Assembly (NCBI GenBank): GCA_964482435.1
Contig: CAYZXL010000071.1
Location: forward strand, 1-23,636
Origin: CAYZXL01 sp964482435
GTDB taxonomy: Bacteria > Auribacterota > JABMQX01
Reading direction: 5' to 3'
DNA length: 23,636 nucleotides
Position numbers and translations under genes: made by a program. Under the pieces are notes generated by a model. It saw nothing but the letters and a program-made list of their open reading frames with translations. It did not search any database and was not told the DNA's origin. Numbering within the stretch: the first letter of the stretch is position 1; the number at the start of each line of letters is the position of its first letter. Shown piece by piece: positions 1 through 7,377 of the stretch.

Positions 1-753
1 AACAAGGTCTTGAAGTTCGAGGAGGTCTCCACGTTCAAACCAAACGAGAAGGCCCAGATCGAGCTGACGTACCGCAACATCCCGAAGGTGGACATCAAGA
101 CCTACAAGGTTGACCTCATGAAGCTCTTCCTCCAGGAGAAAAACCTCAGCCGAATCACCGGGATAAAACTCGCCGGAATCTCACCAACCCACGAGGAGAC
201 AATCTCACTCGGCGACGGAAAAGACTACGCCGACAAGAAAAAGACCATCGTTTTGCCGATCAAGGACGAAGGGGCGTATCTCGTCCTTGCGCGAGGGGAC
301 GACCTCCACGCCTCGGGATTCGTCCTCATCAGCCCCCTCAAAATGGAAGTCCAGGAAGACGCAGTCAGCGGGCGAGTCAGAGTCAACCTCCTGGACCTCA
401 CCACAAACGCCTACGTCAACAAAGCCGAAGTCAAAGTGATTGGCTCCCAAAGCGGTCAGTTCGTCTCCGGAGAGACCGACCTGAGAGGAATCTTCGTCGC
501 CGACGGCATTAGAGGAACCGCCGCCGCAATCGCTCGAGACCCAAAACGCCGCTACGCCTTCCACCGCGGCACCACCCCCCTCGCCCCCGTCGAGAGAGAA
601 GGAAAAGCGGTGCGCAAGCTGCCAACGCAGCAGGCGGAATGGGCATCGAATCTCATCGGAGAGAACATAAAACTCCAGCGCGACAACGTTGACCGGCTCG
701 GGACGTTCTACGGTCAGGAGCAGGTGGGCGTGCAGGTACAGCAGGCGATGTGA
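1..753 (+). CDS. Alpha-2-macroglobulin-like protein, C-terminal part (partial)
   Basis: The frame is open to the first base of the window, so this is the 3' end of a longer gene; the TTG at 10 is an internal Leu codon rather than a convincing start. About 250 residues are visible. The stretch 'YRNIPKVDIKTYKVDLMKLF' and the later 'GAYLVLARGDDLHASGFVLIS' resemble the beta-sandwich (MG) domains of bacterial macroglobulin-like proteins, which act as large periplasmic or lipid-anchored protease traps. 'VSGRVRVNLLDLTTNAYVNKAEVKVIGS...SGETDLRGIFVADG' looks like a further beta-sandwich of the carboxypeptidase-regulatory or MG type. The tail is Gln-rich and polar and ends in 'VQVQQAM'. No thioester motif (CxEQ) is visible here; it could lie upstream or be absent. 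The family call is from pattern resemblance only; that this is a real coding end is well supported by composition and length. Confidence 0.6.
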   Translation, partial: NKVLKFEEVSTFKPNEKAQIELTYRNIPKVDIKTYKVDLMKLFLQEKNLSRITGIKLAGISPTHEETISLGDGKDYADKKKTIVLPIKDEGAYLVLARGDDLHASGFVLISPLKMEVQEDAVSGRVRVNLLDLTTNAYVNKAEVKVIGSQSGQFVSGETDLRGIFVADGIRGTAAAIARDPKRRYAFHRGTTPLAPVEREGKAVRKLPTQQAEWASNLIGENIKLQRDNVDRLGTFYGQEQVGVQVQQAM

Positions 754-923
754 TGGGTCGCGTCAAATCCGCCCAGGCGCCGCGATATGGAGGCATGGCA
801 GTAGTGTGTGGGGCAAGGGAGTCTTCCCTGACGGCGCTGGCTTTCTGGAAGCGGGCTTGCCGACGCTATCCCAACTGCCGGCAGGCGCGCTGTGCGCGGT
901 ATGAGACGCGCAGTGGTGTTATT

Positions 924-942
924 CACGGGCGCGACGCCCGTG
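924..942. repeat. Palindromic repeat, copy 1
   Basis: CACGGGCGCGACGCCCGTG: an 8-bp perfect stem (CACGGGCG/CGCCCGTG) around a 3-base loop. Copies 2 and 3 are at 3575-3593 and, degenerate, at 15101-15119. All lie between genes. There is no T-run after it, so it is not a standard terminator. Confidence 0.85.
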
Positions 943-1039
943 CCACGCTGCTGCGCGCGGGCCGTTGGGGGTCTTCCAACATTTCCCTCCCACAACTGCG
1001 GTTATGGCGAGTCGTGATGCCTCAGTCCTGGGGGGGACT

Positions 1040-1070
1040 CACCGCAGAGGACGCAGAGACCGCAGAGGGA
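1040..1070. repeat. CCGCAGAGGACGCAGAG-type tract
   Basis: Purine-rich short-period sequence with units of the form 'CCGCAGAG' and 'ACGCAGAG'. Related tracts are at 19975-20046, 20101-20132 and 20909-21001 in this window. All are intergenic. Confidence 0.75.
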
Positions 1071-1075
1071 TCTCA

Positions 1076-1127
1076 GACAGGATTAACAGGATTTTCAGGA
1101 TTATCCGGTCCATCCTGTTGTCCTGTC
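1076..1127. repeat. ACAGGAT-type inverted repeat
   Basis: The left arm repeats 'ACAGGATTAACAGGAT' and 'CAGGATTA'; the right arm carries the complement 'CCATCCTG' and 'TCCTGTC'. The outermost arms GACAGGA and TCCTGTC are exact complements. The same family recurs at 7199-7345, inside the secretion cluster. Confidence 0.75.
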
Positions 1128-1420
1128 GAAGTCGTGGCTTGCTTTCTGCCGCGTCTGCCGCCCGTAACTGAGGGGATACGGCGAGTCAGAGTTTATCCTT
1201 GCTCTCTGCGCGCGATTAGCGCATTCTCCTTCCAGCATCCTTAAAGCAACACGGCGGGCATGAATTGGCAAGGAGCTGCTTGTGTTTCCTGCGACTGAAA
1301 GCTCGACGGCGCCTGAGTGTTGTTTTCGTTGGACGGTTCAGGAAACAATGCTCATAGCGTGGTGACGTGAGCACAAGCCCTCCCCAATGAGGTCCGGCGA
1401 TAGGGCGAGAACGGAAAGGT

Positions 1421-1430
1421 GAGAGGAGGA
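1421..1430 (+). promoter_or_regulatory. Ribosome binding site for the beta-helix gene at 1439
   Basis: GAGAGGAGGA lies about 8 bases before the ATG at 1439. It fixes that ATG as the start and excludes the upstream frame. Confidence 0.75.
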
Positions 1431-1438
1431 CAAGCGTC

Positions 1439-3535
1439 ATGCGAATGTTCTGGACTCTATGGTTCATTTGCCAAGTTATAACGGTTTCAGCGACCGCGGC
1501 CGTCCCGGGAGGCGATTTCTTCGTCGCTGCGGACGGGAACGATGGTTGGTCAGGGAAGCTGGCCTCGCCAAATGCGGCACGCACCGATGGTCCGTTTGCG
1601 ACTGTCGAGCGGGCGCAGCAGGCAGTTCGGGGACGTCAAGCGGCGGAACCCGGGCGGCGAGGTCCGATCGAGGTGCTCGTTCGCGGCGGGACATACTTCT
1701 TGACGAAGAGCCTGGTCTTTTTGCCTGAGAACTCCGGCACGGCGGATGCCCTGGTGGTTTATGTTGCGTACCCGGACGAAAAGCCGGTGATAAGCGGGGG
1801 CGTTTTGCTGAAAGGGTGGAAGCTTGACGACAAGGGCAGATGGCAGTTGCAGATTCCGGAAGTGCAGCGGGGCGAGTGGTCGTTCTCGCAGCTTTTCGTG
1901 AACGGGGAGCGGCGGTATCGCCCTCGTCTCCCGAAAGACGGTTATTTCGCCATTGAGGCGGAAGTGCCGTCCACGCCCGAGGCCCAGGGCAAGGGATTCG
2001 ACAGATTTCAATTCAAGGCGGGCGACCTCCAGAGCGATTGGACAAACCTCGACGACGTTGAGGTGCTCTGTTTTCACTCCTGGGCGATGTCCCGAATGCG
2101 GATTGCTTCGCTCGATGAGTCGAGACGGATTGTCACATTCACGGCGCCGACGTGCAGCACGTCTGAGTGGGCGGGGCTCCTGAAGGGACGGCTTTATCTG
2201 GTTGAGAACGTCGCGGACGCATTGGAGAAGCCCGGAGAGTGGTATCTCGACCGCAAGACAGGAGTTTTGACTTACATCCCGCTGTCGGGGGAGGAGATTG
2301 GGAAGACGGCGGTCATTGCTCCGCGGCTCGAGCGTTTGATGGAGTTAAAGGGCGACGTTCCGGGGCGCCAATGGGTGCAGCACATTATCTTTCGCGGTTT
2401 GTCTTTCTCGCACACGAACTGGAATGCGCCACGGGAGGGCTACAGCTTCTCCCAGGCGGAGGCGATTTTGCCAGGTGCAATCACGGCAGAAGGCGCTCGA
2501 TACTGCGCGGTGGAGAAGTGCGCCATCAGTGACACAGGCACCTATGCAGTGGAATGGGGAGCGGGCTGCAGGAGTAACAGGGTTGAGGACTGCGAGCTCA
2601 CGGACCTTGGCGCGGGCGGCGTCAAAATCGGAACGATGAGGATGGCTAAGGACGAGGAAGCGGTCGCCAGCAACAACGTCGTCGTGAACAATCTCATCGC
2701 CCACGGCGGTCGAATGCACCCTGCGGCGGTCGGCGTGTGGATCGGACACTCGCCGTACAATCGTATCGAGCACAACGACATTTGCGACCTCTATTACACT
2801 GGCGTGTCGGTGGGATGGTCGTGGGGATATGGGCGGAGTCTAGCGCACCACAACACCATTGGATATAACCATATCTACCAGATAGGGCAGGGGGTTTTGA
2901 GCGACATGGGGGGCATTTACACGCTTGGCATTTCGCCCGGGACCGTCCTCCGCTACAACCACATTCACGACGTGGAATGCTACGATTACGGCGGCTGGGG
3001 CATCTATTTCGACGAGGGGAGCACCGACATCCTTGCCGAGAACAACCTGGTCTATCGCGCCGAGACCGGCGGATTTCACCAGCACTACGGAAAAGAGAAC
3101 CGCGTCATCAACAACATCTTTGCCCTTGCGCGAACGGGTCAAATCATCCGGTCGCGGGCAGAGGAGCACCTCTCCTTCACTTTTCAGCGCAACATCGTCT
3201 ATTGGAAAGAGGGGCCGCTCCTTGGGAGCAACTGGTCGGGTGATCGTTATGCCCTCGAGTACAATCTATACTGGAACGCGAAAGGCGAACCGGTTCGCTT
3301 CGGGGAGATGACTCAGGAGGAATGGCAGAAGAAGGGGCAGGACGTGCATTCGCTGATTGCCGACCCGCTTTTCGTCAATCCGGAAAAAGATGATTTTCGG
3401 CTGAGCCCCGGCTCGCCGGCGACGAAGGTTGGATTTCAGCCATTTGACACAAGGCAGATCGGGCGCACAGGCCCGGCGAAGGGAGAGATGTTGCCACGCG
3501 TGCCAGCAGCTTATCCACCGACGCCACCCCGATGA
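1439..3535 (+). CDS. Secreted right-handed beta-helix protein (GH141-like)
   Basis: 698 residues. The N-terminus 'MRMFWTLWFICQVITVSATA' is a probable Sec signal peptide with cleavage near residues 20-22. It is followed at once by 'FFVAADGNDGWSGKL...DGPFATVERAQQAVR', the usual opening of polysaccharide-acting or binding parallel beta-helix proteins, then 'PVISGGVLLKGWK'. From about residue 330 to 620 there are Asn-ladder-type coils such as 'VVVNNLIAHGG', 'NRIEHNDICDLYYTGVSVGW' and 'NNLVYRAETGGF'. The C-terminal 'DPLFVNPEKDDFRLSPGSPA' is a typical end cap. The overall plan matches proteins grouped with GH141 (fucosidase or xylanase activities known in the family), but the substrate cannot be read from sequence and the catalytic residues are not assigned. 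It stands alone, with a good ribosome site upstream and a terminator downstream. Confidence 0.85.
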   Translation: MRMFWTLWFICQVITVSATAAVPGGDFFVAADGNDGWSGKLASPNAARTDGPFATVERAQQAVRGRQAAEPGRRGPIEVLVRGGTYFLTKSLVFLPENSGTADALVVYVAYPDEKPVISGGVLLKGWKLDDKGRWQLQIPEVQRGEWSFSQLFVNGERRYRPRLPKDGYFAIEAEVPSTPEAQGKGFDRFQFKAGDLQSDWTNLDDVEVLCFHSWAMSRMRIASLDESRRIVTFTAPTCSTSEWAGLLKGRLYLVENVADALEKPGEWYLDRKTGVLTYIPLSGEEIGKTAVIAPRLERLMELKGDVPGRQWVQHIIFRGLSFSHTNWNAPREGYSFSQAEAILPGAITAEGARYCAVEKCAISDTGTYAVEWGAGCRSNRVEDCELTDLGAGGVKIGTMRMAKDEEAVASNNVVVNNLIAHGGRMHPAAVGVWIGHSPYNRIEHNDICDLYYTGVSVGWSWGYGRSLAHHNTIGYNHIYQIGQGVLSDMGGIYTLGISPGTVLRYNHIHDVECYDYGGWGIYFDEGSTDILAENNLVYRAETGGFHQHYGKENRVINNIFALARTGQIIRSRAEEHLSFTFQRNIVYWKEGPLLGSNWSGDRYALEYNLYWNAKGEPVRFGEMTQEEWQKKGQDVHSLIADPLFVNPEKDDFRLSPGSPATKVGFQPFDTRQIGRTGPAKGEMLPRVPAAYPPTPPR

Positions 3536-3574
3536 GCGGTCCCCCGGCGTCGGGGCATCCTGCTCGCGATCATA

Positions 3575-3593
3575 CACGGGCGAGACGCCCGTG
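3575..3593. repeat. Palindromic repeat, copy 2
   Basis: CACGGGCGAGACGCCCGTG differs from copy 1 at 924-942 only in one loop base (A for C). It lies about 40 bases after the beta-helix gene and before the terminator, so it would be in the 3' untranslated part of that transcript. The downstream flank 'CCAT' is also similar to the 'CCAC' of copy 1. Confidence 0.85.
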
Positions 3594-3612
3594 CCATTCT
3601 GTCCTCAGCGAG

Positions 3613-3663
3613 GCAACCCGGACAGTGCCGTCCGTGCCTCATGACGAGCGGGTTGCGTTTTTT
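3613..3663 (+). terminator. Intrinsic terminator after the beta-helix gene
   Basis: GCAACCCG (3613-3620) pairs exactly with CGGGTTGC (3649-3656), followed by G and six T. The loop is long (28 bases). It separates the beta-helix gene from the secretion cluster starting at 3765. Confidence 0.65.
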
Positions 3664-3764
3664 GAATTTTCCACCTTGCACGAAGGCGATTCTTGGTGTA
3701 AGTTGATATAGAGAAGTTTTTCGGGTGCAAGAGTGGAGTCCTTCATGGGGAGGGTCTTCTCCGC

Positions 3765-4802
3765 ATGAGATCGGCGGGACGGACGCGGCTGCATGTAAGG
3801 GAAGCGTACGCTTTCGTGGAACTTCTGGCGAGGCTCACGAAGTGCGGAGTTTCCCTGCCTCAAGGTATTGAGATAGCTTCAAAAGAGCTGAAGGACTCCT
3901 TTGTCAAAGAAGCCGCCGCCAGAATCAAAGAACGGGTCGAGGGGGGAAATCCACTATCGCGCGCTCTTTCGGCCGAAAGCTGGCTTTTCCCAGGGAGTTA
4001 CGTCGCAGCCATAGCCGAAGGGGAGAAAAGCGGTAATCTTCCGTCCATCCTGAAAGCCATATCCGAAGAAATCGAGGAGTCCGTCGAGGCGGAAAAGCTC
4101 CTTCGGAGGATAGCGCTATATCGGATTTCTGCCGTTGCGGGGGCCATCGCGGTAATTCTGGTGGGAGTGTTCGCCGTCTTGCCCTTTGCTATGGCGACGG
4201 TCTGGGCTCACAAGGAAGTCCTGGATGGCTTCGACACCACGCTTCCCGCCACGGGGTTCGTCTCCTTAGTGCTCATCGGCAGATTCGCCAGCGGGCACCC
4301 CCTGACAATTGTCCTTCTTCTATTTGGGGTCCTGGGGCTTCTGATTTTGGCGTTACGCGGCGGCTCTCTGCGGGCCGCGAACCTGCGCATCTTCTGCGGG
4401 GTTGTCGGGAGGAATCTGAAATGCGGAATGACTGCGCGAGAGGCTCTCACGGCGGCTCGTGAAGCCGTCCGGGGCAAGCCGTTCCGGACGGAGATTGCCA
4501 GGATTGCCGCGAATATCGACCGCGGTGCAACTCTGTCCGAATCCATGAAAGGGTCCTGGTTCTTCCCGCGGTCTCTGGTTCTGGCCGCCGCGGCCGGTGA
4601 GTCAAGGGGCAACCTCGCTGATGCGTTCCTCGACATGGCGGACTTTTACCGACAGGAGAGCGAGCGCGCGAGAGCGAAGCTGGCAGTCCGCGCCGTGGCA
4701 GTCCCGGCGTCGTTCATGGCGGTTTTCGTTGTCTTCTGCGTCATCAGCACTGTCATTACCGCGGCCACTTTTTTCAAGCCTCTTTTTGGCGGTGTATCGT
4801 GA
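3765..4802 (+). CDS. Type II secretion/type IV pilus platform protein, GspF/PilC-like (first of three)
   Basis: 345 residues with two T2SSF-type domains. Domain 1 (about residues 7-130) has 'FVELLARLTKCGVSLPQGIEIAS' and the family signature 'LFPGSYVAAIAEGEKSGNL'. Domain 2 (about 215-335) has 'FFPRSLVLAAAAGESRGNLADAF'. Membrane segments lie near residues 120-147, 175-197 and 310-337. GspF/PilC proteins form the inner-membrane platform on which the cytoplasmic ATPase drives pilin insertion. The ATG at 3765 is preceded by GGGGAGG at about 11 bases. It is only slightly shorter than typical GspF/PilC (about 400 residues). Two further paralogues and the ATPase gene follow. It is too diverged from the other two to be a recent duplicate. 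Confidence 0.88.
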   Translation: MRSAGRTRLHVREAYAFVELLARLTKCGVSLPQGIEIASKELKDSFVKEAAARIKERVEGGNPLSRALSAESWLFPGSYVAAIAEGEKSGNLPSILKAISEEIEESVEAEKLLRRIALYRISAVAGAIAVILVGVFAVLPFAMATVWAHKEVLDGFDTTLPATGFVSLVLIGRFASGHPLTIVLLLFGVLGLLILALRGGSLRAANLRIFCGVVGRNLKCGMTAREALTAAREAVRGKPFRTEIARIAANIDRGATLSESMKGSWFFPRSLVLAAAAGESRGNLADAFLDMADFYRQESERARAKLAVRAVAVPASFMAVFVVFCVISTVITAATFFKPLFGGVS

Positions 4803-4814
4803 GGGTCCGTCTAA

Positions 4815-4831
4815 GGCGCCCGGGGGGCGCC
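4815..4831 (+). promoter_or_regulatory. GC hairpin between the first two GspF genes
   Basis: GGCGCC (4815-4820) and GGCGCC (4826-4831), self-complementary arms around CGGGG, lie between the stop at 4802 and the ATG at 4843. No T-run follows. It could limit access to the next start region or stabilise mRNA; the function is inference. Confidence 0.4.
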
Positions 4832-4842
4832 GGTGAAACAAA

Positions 4843-5880
4843 ATGGGCGTTGAGCGAACTATGGATTCCAGCTTCCGGAAAAGAAAACGAAGAATGCCCA
4901 AAGCAGCGGTCTTTGTGGACCAGCTCCGTCGTCTTATCGCGCAAGGCGTGCCGGAGGGCGAGGCGGTGGAGGCGCTCCTCCGGGACATGCCACGAGGCCG
5001 CTTCAAGGAAGCGGTCAGGCGCGTCGCCAGCAGACTGAAAAGCGGTTTGTCCCTGTCCTCTTCCCTTTCGGGCTTCCCTCGGTATTTTGCGGAGGGTTTT
5101 GTGAGCATTGTGGAAGCTGGAGAAAAGAGCGGCGACCTGCCGCGGGCGCTGGAGCTGGCTTCGGCTTATCTGAAAAGGCGAGACGTCAGCCCGCAGCGGA
5201 TATTTCTGGGGATTTTTCTGCCGGTCCTCACAACCTTCGTATGCCTCGGGGTGATGCAGTTCTGGCAGCTCATGCTCCTGCCCGCTCTGGAAGGGACGCA
5301 GGCGGATTTTTCTTCCGAGGGCATGGCCATATCGGCGGCGCCGCAGTTGACGCGCCTTTTCGACACGGCGCTGATCGTCTTCGGAGGGCTGATGGTCTCG
5401 CTGCTGATTGTGTTTTTTGCCGTGCTGTACTATCCGGCCCGGAGAAACGTCACTCTATATCGCTTTTGCAGCCTTCTTCAGATTCTTTTGGAGGGCAAAC
5501 TCCCACTCGAGGAATGTCATCGCCTCGCCCGGAAGGGTTTCTCGGGTGTCTCCTTCCGGGTCAAAAGGGCGGTTGATAACCTTTTCAAAAGCCTCTACCG
5601 AGGCGAGACCATGGCCGATGCATTTGCAAGGACCCGGTACTTCCGGGGAGTGTTGAGCTGGATGATAGCCGCCGGAGAGAGGAAAGGAGAGATTCCGGGG
5701 GCACTGTCGCAGGCTGCGGCATTCCACGAGATCAGGGCGGACTCGAGACTATCTCTGCTGTTCAACGTCGTTCCGCCGGTGCTCACCATAGCCATTGCGA
5801 TTCCTGTCGCCATTCTGGGCATGTCGTTGTTTGGTTTTCTGAGGTGGGTTGTTGATGTGGCTTTCAGTCTCATTCCTTGA
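4843..5880 (+). CDS. GspF/PilC-like platform protein (second of three)
   Basis: 345 residues from the first ATG. Domain 1 starts near residue 24 ('FVDQLRRLIAQGVPEGEAVEALL') and contains 'FAEGFVSIVEAGEKSGDLPRALELAS'. Domain 2 contains 'FRGVLSWMIAAGERKGEIPGALSQAAAFHE'. Hydrophobic segments lie near residues 125-150, 178-202 and 312-340. The start is uncertain: in-frame ATGs at 4843, 4861 and 4894 all lack a strong ribosome site, and the last would give MPKAAVFVDQL, close to the domain edge. The stop of the first GspF gene is only 40 bases upstream, so co-transcription is very likely. The order of two unlike GspF proteins before a third more canonical one suggests a hetero-oligomeric platform (inference). 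Confidence 0.85.
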   Translation: MGVERTMDSSFRKRKRRMPKAAVFVDQLRRLIAQGVPEGEAVEALLRDMPRGRFKEAVRRVASRLKSGLSLSSSLSGFPRYFAEGFVSIVEAGEKSGDLPRALELASAYLKRRDVSPQRIFLGIFLPVLTTFVCLGVMQFWQLMLLPALEGTQADFSSEGMAISAAPQLTRLFDTALIVFGGLMVSLLIVFFAVLYYPARRNVTLYRFCSLLQILLEGKLPLEECHRLARKGFSGVSFRVKRAVDNLFKSLYRGETMADAFARTRYFRGVLSWMIAAGERKGEIPGALSQAAAFHEIRADSRLSLLFNVVPPVLTIAIAIPVAILGMSLFGFLRWVVDVAFSLIP

Positions 5881-6015
5881 GGCGACATGTGCTCCACAAA
5901 TGCGAGAAGCTGGACGGCAGACGCGACCGCCGGTTTTCCAGAAGAAAAGGTCTTCAGTAAATTAAGATGCATTCGTTCGCTTATGGGCTGCCCCGGCAGC
6001 AGCGAGAGCCACAAC

Positions 6016-6023
6016 GCGGAGGA
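6016..6023 (+). promoter_or_regulatory. Ribosome binding site selecting a GTG start
   Basis: GCGGAGGA precedes the GTG at 6030 by six bases. There is no in-frame ATG near this position, so the GTG is the start. Confidence 0.7.
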
Positions 6024-6029
6024 TGAAAC

Positions 6030-7124
6030 GTGGCAAAGGGAAAAATCAGCGATACCGATTTTGTGATATTCAATCAGCAGCTCGCCAGCCTCACAAAAAG
6101 CGGGTTGCCTCTTTCGAGGAGCCTCCAGAGCCTGTCGAAAGAGGTCCGCAGCCGCCGACTCAGGCAAGGCATAGAAAAGGTCAAGCGGGAGGTCGAGGCG
6201 GGCATTCCTCTTTCCCAGGCGGTGCATGGGCGGCCAGACGTTTTCCCTGAACTCTATTCCCGCATCATTGCGGCAGGAGAGAAGTCGGACAACCTCCCGG
6301 AAGTTCTGTCTCAACTGGCGAAATACTCCGAAATCCTGGCGAGGATGAGAAGAAAGGTGAAGGACGCTCTCGCTTACCCCCTCACCGTTTTCATCGCCGG
6401 AATTATCATTCTTTCAATGATGACCCTTTTCGTTTTTCCGAATATGTTGCGATCGCTTGAGGTGATCACGGAGGAGGCGTCCACTTCTCCCGCGTCAGGG
6501 GCGGCGAAAGGCACCGGGATTTTCTTCTGCGCTGCCAGGGCGCTCGCTTACCACAACGTCGAGATAGCCGTGGGAATCGGGTGTGTCGTCGCGGCTGCAC
6601 TCGTGGCGTGGGCTGTTCTAAGGTCTTCTCGCGGGGGTCGGATTTTCCTCGACCGAATAAAGCTCTCGCTCCCCTTTTACGGGAAGTGCCTCATGAGCGG
6701 ATACATGCTGAGGTTCTCCCAGACGCTGGCGACGCTTCTGAAGTCGCGCGTCCCCATCGGAGACGCCATTTACCTGACCGGAGAATCGGTTGGCAGCGAA
6801 TCCATGAAGCCCGCGATGATTCGCTTGCGGAAGGAAGTCGAGGAGGGGACGCGGCTTTCGGAATCCCTCAAAAAGTCGCGGATGTTTCCGGATGCGGCGA
6901 TGTGGATTCTCTCGGCGGGGGACGAGAAAGGGCAACTGGACGAGGCTTTGACAGAGGTTTCGGGAGTTTACGAAGCCGAACTGGAAAGCGCCACCGGGAG
7001 AATGGCCTTCTGGCTGGAGGTTATCGCAACGGGGATGATCTCGCTGTTCGTTGCCTTCGTTGTGCTGACGGTTTTCGTCCCCATCATGAGAACCATAAGT
7101 GTGATAAGCGCGCCCGAGGAATAG
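6030..7124 (+). CDS. GspF/PilC-like platform protein (third, most canonical)
   Basis: 364 residues with a GTG start and good ribosome site. Domain 1 (about residues 9-135): 'FNQQLASLTKSGLPLSRSLQSLSKEV', then 'VFPELYSRIIAAGEKSDNLPEVLSQLAKYSE' and 'KVKDALAYPLTVFIAG', which is the classical GspF/PilC junction into the first membrane helix. Domain 2 (about 230-355): 'FSQTLATLLKSRVPIGDAIYLTGES' and 'MFPDAAMWILSAGDEKGQLDEALTEVSGVYEAELE'. Membrane helices lie near 120-142, 172-195 and 328-352. It keeps more of the standard GspF signature than the two preceding paralogues. It is separated from the second by 149 bases and from the ATPase gene by 253 bases holding a repeat element. Role: inner-membrane platform of a secretion or pilus machine. 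Confidence 0.92.
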   Translation: MAKGKISDTDFVIFNQQLASLTKSGLPLSRSLQSLSKEVRSRRLRQGIEKVKREVEAGIPLSQAVHGRPDVFPELYSRIIAAGEKSDNLPEVLSQLAKYSEILARMRRKVKDALAYPLTVFIAGIIILSMMTLFVFPNMLRSLEVITEEASTSPASGAAKGTGIFFCAARALAYHNVEIAVGIGCVVAAALVAWAVLRSSRGGRIFLDRIKLSLPFYGKCLMSGYMLRFSQTLATLLKSRVPIGDAIYLTGESVGSESMKPAMIRLRKEVEEGTRLSESLKKSRMFPDAAMWILSAGDEKGQLDEALTEVSGVYEAELESATGRMAFWLEVIATGMISLFVAFVVLTVFVPIMRTISVISAPEE

Positions 7125-7160
7125 GCTGAACACGTGCGCCAGCGAATGCCATCACGTGTC

Positions 7161-7180
7161 GTAGCGGCACCGCCCGCTAC
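7161..7180. repeat. GTAGCGG hairpin
   Basis: GTAGCGG (7161-7167) pairs with CCGCTAC (7174-7180) around a 6-base loop, in the gap between the third GspF gene and the ATPase gene. No T-run follows, so I do not call it a terminator. Confidence 0.55.
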
Positions 7181-7198
7181 GGGCAGAGCATAATGTGC

Positions 7199-7345
7199 GA
7201 CAGGATGTGCAGGATGGCCGAGATTTGAAAGGAGAGGCAGGAAAGCTGCGCCGCCCGGATACTGCGCTGCCATAACCCACGGCCATAAAACTGAAGACGC
7301 GACAAGCGCGATTCACAAAATCCTGTCCATCCCGTTCATCCTGTC
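7199..7345. repeat. ACAGGAT-type element with inverted arms, inside the secretion cluster
   Basis: The left arm GACAGGATGTGCAGGATGG (7199-7217) and the right arm CCATCCCGTTCATCCTGTC (7327-7345) are complementary at 16 of 19 positions. The roughly 110 bases between have no gene. The right arm ends 32 bases before the ATPase start. It is the same family as 1076-1127. Small, non-coding and with inverted arms, it resembles a degenerate MITE-like insertion. Confidence 0.65.
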
Positions 7346-7377
7346 AGAGGAAAATGCGTAATTGAGTTTAGGAGAGG

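Larger units (their letters stand above)
754..1438. other. Intergenic gap with dispersed repeats
   Basis: 685 bases without a credible gene. The open frames here translate the repeats and have no family resemblance or ribosome binding site. The gap contains a CACGGGCG/CGCCCGTG palindrome (924-942), a CCGCAGAG-type tract (1040-1070) and an ACAGGAT-type inverted repeat (1076-1127), listed separately. I see no clear sigma-70 promoter for the next gene. Confidence 0.7.

Noticed and set aside
750..1244. 164-residue plus-strand open frame
   Set aside because: It translates dispersed repeats, is Arg/Ala-rich without family features, and has no ribosome site.
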